Positions 13,060 through 25,975 of a DNA stretch of 64,000 nt are shown one piece after another. Positions within the stretch are counted from its first letter, which is position 1. Each line of letters opens with the position of its first letter. Position numbers and translations under genes: made by a program. The notes beneath the pieces were generated by a model that had not been told where the DNA came from, ran no database searches, and was given only the letters and a program-made list of their open reading frames with translations. This DNA comes from Haemaphysalis longicornis (Eukaryota > Arthropoda > Arachnida > Ixodida > Ixodidae), in assembly GCA_013339765.2 (NCBI GenBank), contig CM023449.1, forward strand, positions 203,013,422-203,077,421. Direction: 5' to 3'.

Positions 13060-13304
13060 GCGTTTATAATCCGCCGGCCGCGGATGGCGTCATTTGCCAA
13101 GGCATTGTGCTGCTGCAGTCACGAGGAAGCGGGGTTCGTCACCCTTCCCCGCGGCAACGCTTTTATGAGTGAGGCAAAAAGCAAAAAGCGCCCGGGTGTA
13201 CGATATTTCGGCGCGCGCTAAATATCCCCAGGTGGTCAACATAAGCCCGAGCCCTCCACTACGGCGCGCCTCATCGCCTGCGTTGCGTCGGCGCGTTAAA
13301 CCGT

Positions 13305-13305
<1 letters not shown>
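13060..13305 (+). repeat. SINE just upstream of copy A exon 5
   Basis: + strand SINE with gcaaaaagcgcccgggtgta, tatccccaggtggtcaacat and gcgcgcctcatcgcctgcgt. Its tail is the (CAAT)n array that follows. It lies about 360 bp before the exon 5 acceptor. Confidence 0.75.
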
Positions 13306-13353
<48 letters not shown>

Positions 13354-13363
13354 TCAATCAATC

Positions 13364-13417
<54 letters not shown>

Positions 13418-13428
13418 CAATCAATCAA
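13306..13428 (+). repeat. (CAAT)n microsatellite, interrupted
   Basis: About 30 CAAT units with a few interruptions (near 13350, 13365 and 13415), continuing from the SINE end. Confidence 0.95.
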
Positions 13429-13663
13429 ATATTATAGATATAATGACCTCTGAAGCACCAATAATGACCCCCTAAAGCTTCCGCGGCTTACGACAACCAA
13501 AGAATTTGTTTTGCATGCCGCTTGCAAAAACCAATATGATGTTTCTGTGAGAAACAAATAAATTACAAGAACGAGACTTTTAGCTTTTCGATGCCATAAT
13601 CATCTTTTCGATGCCATAAGTGTAAGTTCTGTTACTGCATCAACTTTATTCATTCTATTACAG

Positions 13664-14466
13664 GTAAATACGTGCCTACAGTGGGCGCTGCCATTCACGA
13701 GAACGCTGACACAATGCGGGGTGAAGATCAACTTTCAAGGCATCGCCTACGGCAACGGCATAACAGATCCCGTCAATATGCTGGACATCGGCGAATTTTC
13801 CGTACGGGATCGGGCTCATCGATCGCTCAGCTGCAAATATATGACACGTGTTGCCGGAGAGAAGCCATAAAATACATTCGTTCCGGCCAAACAGGCTTGG
13901 CATCCCAGATCATGGATAGCCTATTCTTCGGCATCGCCACTAACACCCACCTTTTTCAAGATTGTGACAGGGTTTGAGTTCTATTACAATTACTTGTATG
14001 ATATCGAGCCGAAGATGTCAGATATTACAAGCAGTTTGTTAGTAGGCCTGAGATGCGGCCGCGCCCTGCACGTCGGAGAGCAAGTGTTCTCCACGACACG
14101 TGACGTCGTTTACGGCCCATTTTGTGGATGACTTCTTGCGATCTGCTGTGCCCCAGCTAACCGTTCTTCTAGAGAACGGCTATCGCCGTCCTTGTATACA
14201 GTGGTCCTCTTGACATTGCCGTGCCTACAACACAGAGCGAGCAGTTCCTCTCACGAATGGCCTGGTCACGGGCTGACCGCTGGGCCCACGAACCTCAAAA
14301 AATTTGGCGGGAGTGCGGACGGGCAAAAGTTGCTCGGCTACAAGAAGACTGTAGACAACCTTAGCTTCGTGGTGGTCCGCAATAGTGGACACATGGTGCC
14401 TATGACCAGCCGGAGGCAATGCTGGTACTACTCACAGCATTTATTGATCGCACCGCGCCGTTCTAG
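13664..14466 (+). other. Copy A exon 5 (803 bp, at least ten indels)
   Basis: Begins after the AG at 13662-13663 with the second part of the Gly codon of GKYVP. Aligned by eye to copy B exon 5 it shows an extra G in 13718-13721, further small indels between 13790 and 14170, and a missing base at 14400/14401. Recognisable islands are HENADTM, TGFEFYYNYLYDIEP, YSGPLDIAVP and VVVRNSGHMVP, scattered over three frames. Confidence 0.9.
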
Positions 14467-14873
14467 CGCGCAGCTGATGTTACACTTTTATATTTTTGAT
14501 CATAAGATAGACCAGGAAGAAGGGGGATATTTCTATTTTCTTACATTCGCTCCTAAATTTTTATGGTAACGTAGTTAGTAAGACAGACTCCACAGTCAAT
14601 GTTGGTTTGCTCAATGTCACAAAAATATTAGAAAAAAGAAAAGTGTTCTCTATATCTTGCCAATTTTGTTATACGCACGCTGCAGTTGTAAATCTGCTTT
14701 TGTTTTCTCTTCACCACACTCCTTCTTTTACGCACGGTTGTCAACCTTCAACTATCGCCTTGAAGTAAGAAACGTAGAGAAGGCTGTTAACCCCGGTAGA
14801 GGTAGATTGTGTGAAACTAAAATATGTCACTTTACGTGTAAAAAAATGTTATATCTTTGTCTGCCATTTCAAA

Positions 14874-14879
14874 AATAAA
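14874..14879 (+). promoter_or_regulatory. Poly(A) signal candidate, copy A
   Basis: AATAAA about 410 bases after the copy A stop equivalent, in the context aaaaataaaactg. Copy B has a signal at a similar distance (46281). Confidence 0.4.
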
Positions 14880-17679
14880 ACTGTTTCTTGCTCTCATATG
14901 CCTTCATTCTATTGTTGTTGTCAAAGATTTTTTTATAGCACGACGACAACTGTAACTTAAACCTAACCGCTTTTATAAAACAGCGCCCCTTACTCTACTC
15001 TTGATTCTTCTATCAGAATCCCAGTTCTACCAGAATATTCATATAAATTTTAATGGCACTCCAAAACCTTCAACTTGTATTTTATAGTATATTTATTATA
15101 GTAGGTATTAAAGTCATCCAAGGCTTTCGGAATGAAGTTGCCCGTGGAAATAAAGTTGCTTGATATCTCACAAAAATAAAAAAGAAACAAAGAGTTTACA
15201 ACTCCGCCAAAAAGGGTGTCCATCCAACCCTGAAGAAAAATATACATTAAACACAAGCTCTTACGGCAGAACAATCTCAGATGGAACAGAGCACTATATA
15301 AACAGCCACAGATTTTACATTATTCACCCAAATTGGGACGAATATAACGGATCATTCGTTAAACATAGGTGAAGCAAACATGTGGCATCGGTAATTCGGG
15401 GCTTCACATAACATTCCATATTGCATCCTTCTGTCACGAGAGAAGAAAAAGACTGGGCCTACTTTGCCGTTCGCAAAAAAGTAGTCGACACATTGCTATA
15501 TATATAATTTCCACCGAGGGTGTTTTCCGCCCGGATTGAGAGCAAAACCACATACGTTTGCACGTACACAATAATTAGGGCATGTTCGTCACCAACGCTT
15601 TCCTCGATGACTTTTTCATGATCAGTTTTTGTCGTTTCCTGTGCACGTTTGGGGTGGCCTTCTTACCAAGCCCTTTATAAACATAGGTTAAAGTGCCCAG
15701 CTACTTCAGTTTTTACAGTTTTTGCGGAACAGGCCATACACTTTTTATATGTAAAAAGGTCCTAAACGACGATGGACACCTAGGTCTAAAAACTTTTTTG
15801 GCGTACCCAAAAAAGTAACCCACGATAATTACACCATTAGAAATTTCTAACTTTATAGAATTTAGCCCTAAGAGAACTTCAATTGCTTGTCCGAAGAGCG
15901 CTGCACGCTTGAAGGAAACCAATACGTCCAAAAGGACAATAACTCTTGGCCTTCTTTTTGTGTTCTGATCATCTCTGACAATAGAATATTGCCCTTGCTG
16001 ACTAGAATCACGGCAGAACTGTAACGGAAGAGTGGCTGAACATTGCGCAGTCCCTCTGTTCCGATGGCTTCTGCCTTAGTACCAACTAGCGGATTGAAGG
16101 TCAGGCTCTACAATACCTAATATTCTAACCTCTCGTACTCATGAATACTCAAATTGGCGATGTTATAAAAGATATTTTTCATCAATAGCTACAATTTCAT
16201 TTCTTGACCTCCAACCTTACTGAAATAACTGTTCCTAAAACATTTTATATAGTTCCTAAACGCCCCTTATTCCCGCAGTAGCATAAAAAGATGGCAGTGA
16301 GCCTGAACTAGGTAAGCGAAACTACGCATGGAAGAATTATGGAGACACAAATGGCAATACCAGCGGACGCTCCAAAGGGTCTGGTCACTTCGGAGTAGAA
16401 TTCGGCCCAAAGCTTTTTTTTTTAATGTAAAAACTCTTTTTCATAAACAAAGACTAAGGATACGGGGACAAAAGGTACACATAAGTACCTGACTGGGTCC
16501 CTGCTCCCTTTGAGACATCAGCAGCAGCACAAAGTTACGAGAAGAGAGAAAAAAAATAAAAATTCAGTACATCTGGTAACCGAGCAAACAAAAAAACAAC
16601 AAATTTTCAAGCACTCGCAACACTTCGCGTAACAGTGTGAGCATAACACAAGATATCATTACAAAATAACATATATACGAACTTACAATACAGAACGGAA
16701 CTTCAAAGGGAATTATTTATACAAAAAAAAGACAGGTACATATACAACACAGGATGCCAATAGCTAAATTTACTTATAAAATAAGTCAAAATAGAGATCT
16801 TGCAAAACGGTATTCTCGTAATATTCGTTTAAAGGAATTTGGAGGACATGTTTCGATAATCTTTGAGTGACCAAACCACAGAACGCATGTATTTCAGCCC
16901 ACAGCAGCGGCGGAGCAAAAGTCTGAGGCAGTGGCAAGCCGATGGGTTGGAGCCGCTGGACGCTTGTTGCAAAAATTGTTAAAGTTACTCAAAGAGAATC
17001 CTACCATTGGTGGTGACAAACTGTCATGCGCATAGGCGACCATGTTCGAGATTCAAGATTCGGGAAAGCTTTTTAGTGTAAAAGCTTGAAATTGTTTAGT
17101 ACAAAAAGTATACCCCGGAGTCCTTTTGAATTCAAAAAAGGACCCTACGTTTCGCGCAGTCAGAAACCGAATTACACTCAAACATCGTTATAACGAAGTT
17201 GAAAGGGAGCTGTAATTATTTCTATATTTTCGTTATTTTGTGATATCAATTAATACAGTTTACGGCGACGTATGCTCAGTTTGGTGTACAACTACAAGCA
17301 TGCAAAGGAGGAAACCGCCTCGCGGCCCACTGTACCGCTACGCGACCACGCATGCGACGGAAATTGTATAGAAGGCAAACATTTTGTTTGCTCAATGCGC
17401 ACACTGCCTATTTCATTCACCGCTAGGCATACCTGGAAAAATGTGAGGATCGCGAGCGAAAGACTTTCTTTTCAGCTGTGGCCACTGCGTTAATGCCGTT
17501 TTCGCCGTCGCCATATCCATGGCTGCCGAAGAAACTACGTACTTCAGACACGTTGGCACGTCGAACGTGCATCCTTGGGAGACCACGTCGCCTTCGTCAT
17601 CGCTTGCGTTGATTTGTCCGGTGGTATCTGCGACAAAAGCATAGTCGGTCTACTCCACGGTAGCCGTGTTTATCCAGAA
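14880..17679. other. Spacer between copy A and copy C
   Basis: AT-rich DNA with no supportable gene. A T run at about 16416-16425 followed by an A-rich, ORF-poor 350 bases could be the 3' end of a minus-strand retroelement, but I see no coding match. Confidence 0.4.
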
Positions 17680-20160
17680 AGTCGATTCTGATAATCCTTG
17701 AGTACTACAATTGTATCCGCATGATGATGATGACTACTGCCTAAAATTGAGCGTGGCGATCCTACACAGCAACCTTACCAGTAACACCTGTTTCCATCAC
17801 AAAGGCTAATTCTTTTGAAAGAAGATAACATTTTATTGCTTTCGTAGCATATGCGATTTATGACATAGATGTTCCCACCGATTTTCTGCTACGGACATTT
17901 TAACTTTTATTTTCTTAGTTTTTCCCTTACCGATGCCCTTACCCATCGCATAAAGCTCTTTGACATTAGAAAAAGAATTATTGAGCGGCTAATTTTTGCA
18001 TCCCTGTAAACGTCTTTCACTTGAACGGTATTGTGTGTAACTGACGTGAACAAGAAAACTGGATGTATTAACAAGCAAAACACTTCTTCTCATCGGGGTA
18101 TTTGAAACCGAAAATTTTTTTGGACATTTAGACTTTTATTAGAAGGTCAGGTTTTCGTGATTGCAAATACTATAGATACTCTCACTCGCCTATTCCCGAC
18201 GCGGAGCGTTTTTGAGCTGGCAGTGCGCTTAATCGGTTCACATAGTTTTGGGGTTGGCCAACTAAATGCACTATTTCATTTTGTACGCGGCTCTCTATCT
18301 GGAGGTTTTTCAACAGGCTAGGCCAAATTTGCTTAAAGTATCCTGCACGGCCGCATTCAGGCCGCCAAGAAGCATCGCCAAATATGTTTTCGTAAACATT
18401 TGCAATTGCCTGTGAACCTACAAAAACTCCCTCAAATTGGTCGCCTGCTTACGCGGTTTTTTGCCGGTAGCAATCATTTAGTATAACCTGATAGGCATCT
18501 ATATTACGCAAAAAACTCCCGTGATTTCATTATATAATGAATGGTCATTTTATAAGATAGTATATAACTACTGGCATTTCCCACCAAGAAGGTAATATAG
18601 AAGTACAGTCTCGTTTGCCGTGTGCTGTGGGGTCTGTTTTGTTTATTACGAAAGCCCGGATCAACTAAAAAAGTATAGGATTTGGTGGGTAATACCACCA
18701 AAATTTCTGTCCAAAAATTATCACTTAGTATTCATATATAATCAGTATAAAATATCTTTAAATTATAAATTGGATAATAACGGTAAATGCACTCCTCAAA
18801 GTAAAATTATGCAGTAGCTGTATAATGAATGACAAAAGGCAAAGTTCACTCTGCGATCAATATTATGAAAAACACGTCTATTAGTACAGCAAAATTCAAC
18901 GTAGAGCTATCATATCACTGTCAGTCAGTAACACACAATTATGGTCCAACAACAGGCAGGAGCGCTTCCTCAAATGAAAATAAACAATGATGAAAATTTG
19001 TTTACAAGAAGAAACTCTCACAACCATCTGCTAGCACTGAGCGCCAGCTGACGACTAATTAAGTTGCTGTCAATATTACCCCCTCCGTATTCATCCTAAC
19101 AACGAGCGAGTATGGAAATGGGCATCAAAAAATCTTCGATCTCCGGGCAAATAGAAATCATTGGACTTGAACAAGCAAGAGCGTTCTCTCGTGGGAAACG
19201 TTATTCTAATCGCTTAGGAAGAGAAACGTATGTGCTTTAGGGTGTATGTTGTGTCATAAAATATGCATGTTGGGTTAGAGAAGCATTTTTAAATAGGCTG
19301 AATAAATTGGCCACAATTAGCACCAGTGTTTAGTTTTTTCGTCCCAGCCACAAAGACACACGGGTGAGCATGTAGACAAAGATAGTTGAGGCCTAAGGAC
19401 GCAGTCAAGTGGAGTAGAAAGAGTTAATACTTTCTTGTATCAAGGTACAAAACACTTCCTGCGATAACAACTATAGCTGCAGTGTTTTTTTAGGCTGCTT
19501 ATGTGCTGCTTTTCAATGAAAGTTCTACCGAAAAAAGGGCGAGAGTAGTTTGATAAATATGGACAAAAAAGTGTTCAAATTTTTGGTAAGCTTTTCGTTT
19601 CTCAACGCATCGTAGCTGACTCACCTCGTCCACTTAGCTTGCAAGCTTTTGGTTTTATTTATTTATTTATTTATTTAATGATACTGTCAATCCTTTCTGG
19701 GATTTTCACAGGAGCAGGCATAGTCAAAGAACACATGGCGAACAGATTTTTTTTACAATAGTTAACGAAGAAGTATAACGACGGTTGACTCGAAGTGCAG
19801 AGCTTGCAGTAGCACAGAAATTATTCAATACAATAGAGGCAACAAAGATAAACGGCGAAGAAAATATAAGATAGCGCTTGCTCATAAGGTATCAAAATCA
19901 ATGCAGAAATTATAAAATACAATAAAGGCAAGAAAGGTAAACGCCGAAAAAAGATAGCGCTTTCTCAAAAAGGTATCGAAATCACACACATCGGTGCACG
20001 TAACATGGAAAACCTGTTATCGAGAAAGGACACCAATTTCAGCAAGAGAAGTGAATTTGTCTACTGTTGTTTGTTGAGTGATGGAGCGATCTAATAAATT
20101 CCACTCTCTGATGGCGCGGGGAAAGAAAGAAAAGTAGAACGTGTCGTTATTGCAATCATA

Positions 20161-20748
20161 TTATTCGAGTGTGTGTGAATGTTTGAATCGCGTAGGACGC
20201 GTTTTATTGGTTTGAATGTAGGTGTCGGAGTTTGTCTTTAACGAATTGTGAAAGAGTAAATACAAAAGCTTCAAGCGGTTCACTTTGGCACGCTTTTCCA
20301 GTTCACTAAGGCCCGCATGCTGTAACATTTCAGTTGAAGAGTCACTACGCCTGTACCGGTTAAAGAAAAAACGCACAGCCTTACGTTGAACGCTTTCCAA
20401 TAAAGCAATTCTTGCCTTTGAGGCCGGGAACCAGGCAGCACTAGCGTACCCCACAACTGGGCGTATGAATGTAGTATACGCGAGAAGCTTTGTTTCGTAC
20501 TTGGCTTCTTTCAAAGTACGCTTCAAAAAGTAAAGCTTGTTGTAGGCTTTAGATGTAACATGCCTCACATGGGCATTCCAGCTAAGATTAGACGAAATTA
20601 TTACACCTAAGTATTTATATTCGTCAACTGATTTAAGAACCAAATTGTTAATTTGATAGCAAAAATTTAATTTTACTATCTTGCGTGTCACGGTCATAGA
20701 AACGGGTTTTTTTCTGTTTTTATTTGCATTTGCCAGTCGCTGCACCAT
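20161..20748 (-). pseudogene. Retrotransposon post-RT (thumb and C-terminal) fragment
   Basis: 195-codon open stretch of the element at 19653-22245, beginning inside the RT palm and carrying the conserved YKYLG, LLAYTTFIRP and RKAVRFFF blocks. It overlaps the FADD-bearing frame at 20694-20748, showing a frameshift inside what was one ORF. Confidence 0.8.
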
Positions 20749-20921
20749 CGAGCTACTTTATTAATGGCGTTGTTGATGTTCAACTGATCATTTCTGTTTC
20801 TAATTTCCTGATAAAGAATGCAGTCGTCTGCGAATAACCAGATCTTTACATCAATATTATCTGTTATATCAATAATAAATATTAAAAATAATAACGGAGC
20901 CAGAACACTGCATTGAGGCAC
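20694..20921 (-). pseudogene. Retrotransposon RT palm fragment (FADD)
   Basis: 75 codons with QCSVLAPLLFLIFI and LFADDCILY, the aspartate pair of the reverse-transcriptase active site. It is one piece of a split RT ORF; the frame overlaps with 20882-21550 upstream and 20161-20748 downstream. Confidence 0.8.
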
Positions 20922-21550
20922 GCCAGAACTACTAATTTTACAATTTCAGGCGCATAGTCGCCATACTGGACACATTGGTACCGGTCAGATAGGTAATTAT
21001 GGATCCAGTGAATGAGGGGACCATCACCAAAAACACTGGTTAGTTTAGAGATGAGTTTTACGTGTGACACGCGATCAAACGCCTTAGACAAGTCTAGAAA
21101 AATAACATCAGTTTGTGATTGTTCATTTACGGCTCTCGCAAGATCATGTATAGTTTCAATTCTCTGGGTGGTAGTCGATAATCCCAGTCTAAAACCATGC
21201 TGGTTCGGATTAAGCAGGCTATGTGTTTCAACGGCTTCAGTGAGGAATTTTAGCATGATATGCTCAAGAATTTTCGAACAGGATGAAGTAAGTGAGATAG
21301 GCCTGTAATTTGATGGGCATAAGGCATCCCCTGATTTGCGTATTGCGATTATTTTAGCTATTTTCCATTGCTTAGGGATGGAACCTTCCCGGAGTGATTT
21401 TGCATACAGAAGGTGAAGATATTTACTAATCGGCTCTGCGTACCTTTTTAGAAAACTATTAGGAATTTCGTCTGGACCAGTACTTTTCTTCTCATCCAAA
21501 TTGAGTAATAAGGATAGAAGACCAGATTCAACAATTGATAGTGTCCCCAA
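20882..21550 (-). pseudogene. Retrotransposon RT fingers and palm fragment
   Basis: 222 open codons containing the RT signature series STGPDEIPN, W..AKIIAI.KSG, NYRPISLTS, NQHGFR and FLDLSKAFD. The order matches non-LTR reverse transcriptases of the CR1/Jockey group. The frame is lost before the FADD block. Confidence 0.85.
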
Positions 21551-21724
21551 CCAGTATTAATCACGCACTCTTGAAAGGGGCTTAGTTCGACCATTATCGA
21601 GGGTGAAAACACTTCGAAAGTAATCGTTAAACTCGTTTGCTTTTTGCTTTACATCTAAGCCGGACGGCTGGGAATTACGATTTTGTGAACTTCGCATGTA
21701 CTGGTAAAACTTTTCGGGAGCAGT

Positions 21725-22183
21725 CTAGATAAAACTATGCAATGCGACGTTTGAAAAATGTTTCTTAGCGTCGCGAATTTTGTGTTTTAAAGACAACGTC
21801 ATGGAATGTAATTGTGCCCGGTAATCAGAACTGAAACGAGACTTCTTGGATTTTCTTAGTCGCTTGATTCCGCGTTTGATATAAATTATTTCTCGAGTGA
21901 TCCATGGTCTCTTTTTTCTTGTGTTTTTTACTACAGTGGGGATACAGTTTTTGATGCAGTGAACAACGTGATTCTTAAATGATAGCCACACGTCATAAAT
22001 GCTGGACCGCTCATCCAAATAGAGTTCGTGGTAATCGGGAAATTCGCGCACCAGATAAGTCATTATAGCATTGTCATCAGCTTTTTGGAATGCAAGTACG
22101 TGACGTTCATGGGTTCGTGCGTGGGTGAACAACAAATTAAGTCGGCAATGTACAAAGAGCAGCCTTATGATCAGATACACCAT
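21725..22183 (-). pseudogene. Retrotransposon endonuclease-RT linker fragment
   Basis: Open stretch with KKRPWITREIIYIKRGIKRL and DAKKHFSNV, the basic linker that precedes RT in Jockey-like ORF2 proteins. A stop separates it from the RT piece. Confidence 0.7.
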
Positions 22184-24085
22184 CGAAACTTTCCACTTTT
22201 ATTTTGTTGGATAGGAAATGGTCGCTAATCAAAACAAGGTGATGTAAGAGAAGTCAAATCGCTCACTGCGCATACACGGTGCTGATGGTGGTTCATCTTA
22301 ACAGAAATGTTTCCGTCGCACCAAATTTTTTAAGTTCTTGCTGAACAAAACAGCTTAGCGGATTCTAAACCAACCGAAAGTTTACGCCGTGTTATTTTCG
22401 CCTTCTGACTGCACGTAAAAGTTCAACAGTGAGATGTGTTGGTGAAAGAAGGTAGGGATACGCGGTGGTTCTTGCTCTATTTGGAGGAAATATTTGTTTT
22501 ATGTCTGCCTTAAAGAAACCATTCTCCTCTCTGTCCGTCTTTGTGTCAGCCTGTAAACGCACTGGCCAAAAAGGGCGAAATAAAGGTACAGGGACGCCCG
22601 TTAAAAACAAATAAACTGTGAGGAATAGGTCAAAATGTTTCACGTAAAGAGCAATGTCAATACATACCCGAGGCTACCAGCAACCTTTTATAAGTATTCT
22701 CGCTTGATTTGGCTTTTTCAAAAGGATAAGAAAACAGTACTTTCAATGCGTTCTCAAGAAGACTACAGTAAAAAAACACGTCACAAAAGATTTTGGCAAG
22801 CAGTGTTCCCGCCACAACGCAAACGTGACGTCCAAATTGGTTGCCCACAAGCAGCACAAACAATGAAAGTTTGAATTTAACCGCCATGGAATTAATCATG
22901 GCAGGAGGGACAAGGGAAAACACAAATGCATGAGATTGTTGGGGGAGCGAGAAAACTGTTACGGGCAACATTGGTTAAAGCCGAGTGTTTGTTTTCAACG
23001 TCAATCCCATTGAACCCAGTCTATACACAACAATTTTTTTTCAGCTATTCATTTAGATAGCCTCATAATATTGCATAATACCATGATGCCATAGTTTTCA
23101 GTTCTACAAAGATCCTCGTCACCCTTCAAAACAAACACCGGTTTTGAGTTGCTTGACCGACACATGAAAGATTGTGAAAATCTAAAAGATTGTAAAATGA
23201 GTTTTCCCGAAAAAACGGCGGCAGTCAATTTCTCGACCAACACATGAAAAATTCTTCTAAGTTGTTCCGATAACACAGCTGCGTACAATTACTTAAACGA
23301 CGCATGACCTTTTTTTTAAAACGCGCTAATCAGGTGGTGTACAAGTGGTTTGGCTGCCGCTGCACCTCCAGTTTGCAGTGGTGACATCGACAAACCTGCC
23401 ACCATTAAACACCAGGGTTCTCAGGGTAGTCAATGCAGTGAATACTTCCTGACGATGGAGCAGGGCAGCTATACGAAAAGTGAGAAAGGAAGACCTGTTT
23501 TTAAGCTTCAACGTGGGCCGTCCCTAAGTGGCGAACCTTGACAGTAAATACCAAAGCTCGCAGTTACGCAGCCTCTTCCACATACCGTGTCTTCTCACAA
23601 GTTCGATGTATTGAGACGAACGTTCAGCGGTCCTATGGCAAAGCTAAAATCAAATTTTGACCTTGCTTCGTCCAGGAATAATTTTTCTTTATTAAGCAAT
23701 AGCTGTCGTGATATAAATTATCGGGGTAAAGTGGTGTTTTATCATTTTAGCACCATGGCGCTTTTCGAAGACGAGCAAATATCTGTTAGCGACGATAAAT
23801 AGAACTTAACACCTTGTACTGCACCCGGCGTTTTTAAAAGTACACTGCCCAAAGCGGTTGATTCTGCATATTATACACCAGGTCCCGAACGCCGAAGCGT
23901 GGCGCTCACTTTCTGTTGACCTCAAGTACAGCAGTTTTTAAAACATTGACCTATGTCACCCTGATAACGTATGGGTTCGAGCTCTGTAGGCCTGATAGAA
24001 CTCAATGTTCACATTCCTGTCAGTTCCATACGAAGGAACGTGATGGAAACTTGAACGCTGAATGAAAAAATTACGTTATTCGCGG

Positions 24086-24300
24086 TAGCGGTGTCTCAGT
24101 GGCTAAGGCGTAGTGCCGCTGAGTTCAAGGACATGTTGTCGACCCCGGTGGCACTGGCGGCTTTTCTGATGGAGGCGAAAGGCGAAAACGCACGTGAGTC
24201 AATATTTTGCCTAATATCGAAGAGCCCAGGTGGTCAAAATATTCCGGAGCTCTCCACTACGGCGCCCCTTGTAGCCCTGTTGTAGCTTCGGCAGGATAAA
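24086..24300 (+). repeat. SINE in copy C, at the same site as 10862-11092
   Basis: Better preserved than its copy A counterpart: tRNA-like head gtgtctcagtggctaaggcg, body ggcgaaaggcgaaaacgcac, then ccaggtggtcaaaatattcc. It has no long (CAAT)n tail. Confidence 0.75.
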
Positions 24301-24952
24301 CACCACTATCCATGAAACAATGAATACATTAATCAATGAATCAATTATTGTGTCAACCAAGTAATAAGCCAAAACTTGAATTTTTATGTGGTCGACAAAG
24401 CGGCTGCGGTAACTCTATGATGACTGCTGTACAATATGCGATGAACAAGAATTTTTATTTTGCCATCTAGAAAGGTGAAGTACCGAAGTCCGAGCTAACT
24501 AAACAAAATACCGTCCCAAACTTCTGAATTATTTGGCAGGATATCACCACGCACATGTCTATTTTGAATATACGAAAGCTGCAAACGGAACCAAAAACGT
24601 ATTGTATAGAATCTGCTATTGTACCTTTTACTGCCACAAAAATAGGGCTTTTGTGCTAAGGGGCCACGGGGACATTGTCACTTCAGAAAAAGCAAGTCAC
24701 ATGCATTGTATGAACATGGCGCCCTTGTCATTTTGATGTACCCATCAAAAAAACCTTATCGCTAACCTGATGTTAGTCATAAATTAAAAACGTTGGCCAC
24801 CATAATCAGGATGACACAGACTATTAGAAAGAACAGACTGCACCAACCAATCTCAACGAACCGTTGCACAGCTGCGAGGGGTTTTTTTCCCTGTGCAATG
24901 CAGACTGTCACGCTACTGCGATAAGAGATGCGGTACACTAACTGATAAGTGA

Positions 24953-25048
24953 GGCATGTTTTCTAGTGCTAAAAAGACACAAACGCAAGAAAAGAATGCG
25001 GACGGGACAGTTGGTGTTTGCGTCTTTTTCGTGCTCGGAAGCATGCCT
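24953..25048. repeat. Foldback repeat, about 35-bp arms
   Basis: Arm 1 (24953-24988, ggcatgttttctagtgctaa...) is the imperfect inverse complement of arm 2 (25014-25048, ...cgtgctcggaagcatgcct). About four of five bases match, with a 25-base centre containing ggacggg. It is likely a small MITE or its solo end. Confidence 0.6.
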
Positions 25049-25825
25049 AAGTTATCCCTGTACCAAATTGCCCCAGTTTCTGCACTAGTTACCGTACTCA
25101 ATTTGCTTTTTCTTTTTTCTCTTGGTTCTTTTTTGCACATTTTTACTGCACACGTCGATCAGGACAGAAGCCCTCCACCGATTGCATTACGCAAACACTT
25201 CTTCTTTTTAGATTTTTTGCTCATTTGTTGGAAGCAGAAGTTTAAAAATTGTAGTGGATAAATATTTGTTTCCCCCACACATTTATACTTCGTATTATCA
25301 TAATAAAATCAGAATATATACTGATTCTGTAATTGAATCGTGATTTTCATGAAATGTGGCCCACTTGTGAATTTTCTCAACCAATACTGTGATGTATGAA
25401 CGCTGCAGCAAGAAATATAACTAGGAAAAATTGTTTATATACCATTGCTGTAGTTCACCCAAGAGTGGATGAATCACCTTCGGTGAGCCTTATACACCAC
25501 AACCGGCAACGGCCGCTGTTTTTTTTAGAAGCTATGACTGTTGCCCCACCTTGACCATTTCATCGGATTTCAAAAGGATGCGGGGATAGTGGACATTCTG
25601 TAATAAAGGATAGCAGTTGACACACGCGCCCAATGCGCTGTCCGCAGGACGCGCTGTTCTACGTCGAGCGCAACTCCTTTTTGCCTGTTCTAAGACGCCT
25701 CAGCGTACCTTTAGCAATGTGAAAACCACCTCTGAAAACAGGACATTGTGCGTACTCGTGTTATTAAACAGGACTAATAATAAATCAAAGCTCGTTTACA
25801 TGCCTTGCGGGGCCTGCTCGTGTAT

Positions 25826-25975
25826 GGTTCGCAGTCCACGATGTAGGCGGAAAGCAAAAATGCGTATGTGTTCGAGATTCCGACGCACCTTAAAGATCCC
25901 CAGGTGGTCAAAATTAATCCGGAGCTCTCCGCTACGGCGAGCCCCATTGCCTATGTAGCGCTGGCGCGTTAAAAT
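25826..25975 (+). repeat. Truncated SINE closing copy C
   Basis: SINE body only (cggaaagcaaaaatgcgtatg; tccccaggtggtcaaaatta; ctctccgctacggcgagcc), lacking a clear tRNA-like head. It sits exactly where similarity between copy C and copy A stops. Confidence 0.65.

Larger units (their letters stand above)
19653..22245 (-). mobile_element. Non-LTR retrotransposon (CR1/Jockey-like), 5'-truncated, minus strand
   Basis: Read on the minus strand, in order: the C-terminal end of an endonuclease domain (SDH motif near 22150-22215), a linker domain (22183-21725), and reverse transcriptase (21550-20882). The RT includes KSTGPDEIPNSFLK, NYRPISLTSSCSKILEHI, NQHGFR and FLDLSKAFDRV. After a frame break comes the catalytic FADD block with APLLFLIFI (20921-20694), then the post-RT region (YKYLGVIISSNLSWNAHV; LLAYTTFIRPVVGYASAAW) to a stop at 20161. 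A 3' UTR of about 500 bp ends in (TAAA)n, seen as (TTTA)n at 19653-19680. At least two frameshifts and a stop near 21725 make it inactive. It interrupts copy C at a point where copy A is continuous (near 9000), giving an empty-site comparison. Confidence 0.85.
17680..25825 (+). other. Copy C: exon-less paralogue of copy A intron 4
   Basis: Diverged, collinear, same-strand match to about 5870-12865. Examples are ccgcatgatgatgatgac against 5934, the cccaccaagaaggt motif at 18580 against 6788, ctcactgcgcatacacggtg at 22260 against 9033, and the block 25525-25820 against 12360-12660. The flanking exon 4 and exon 5 equivalents are absent: 17500-17680 and 25980-26400 contain no GGPG, GESYAG or HMVP coding block. 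It is interrupted by one full-length-scale retroelement insertion (19653-22245). I read it as the remains of another gene copy that lost its exons, or as a duplicated intron. Confidence 0.75.
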
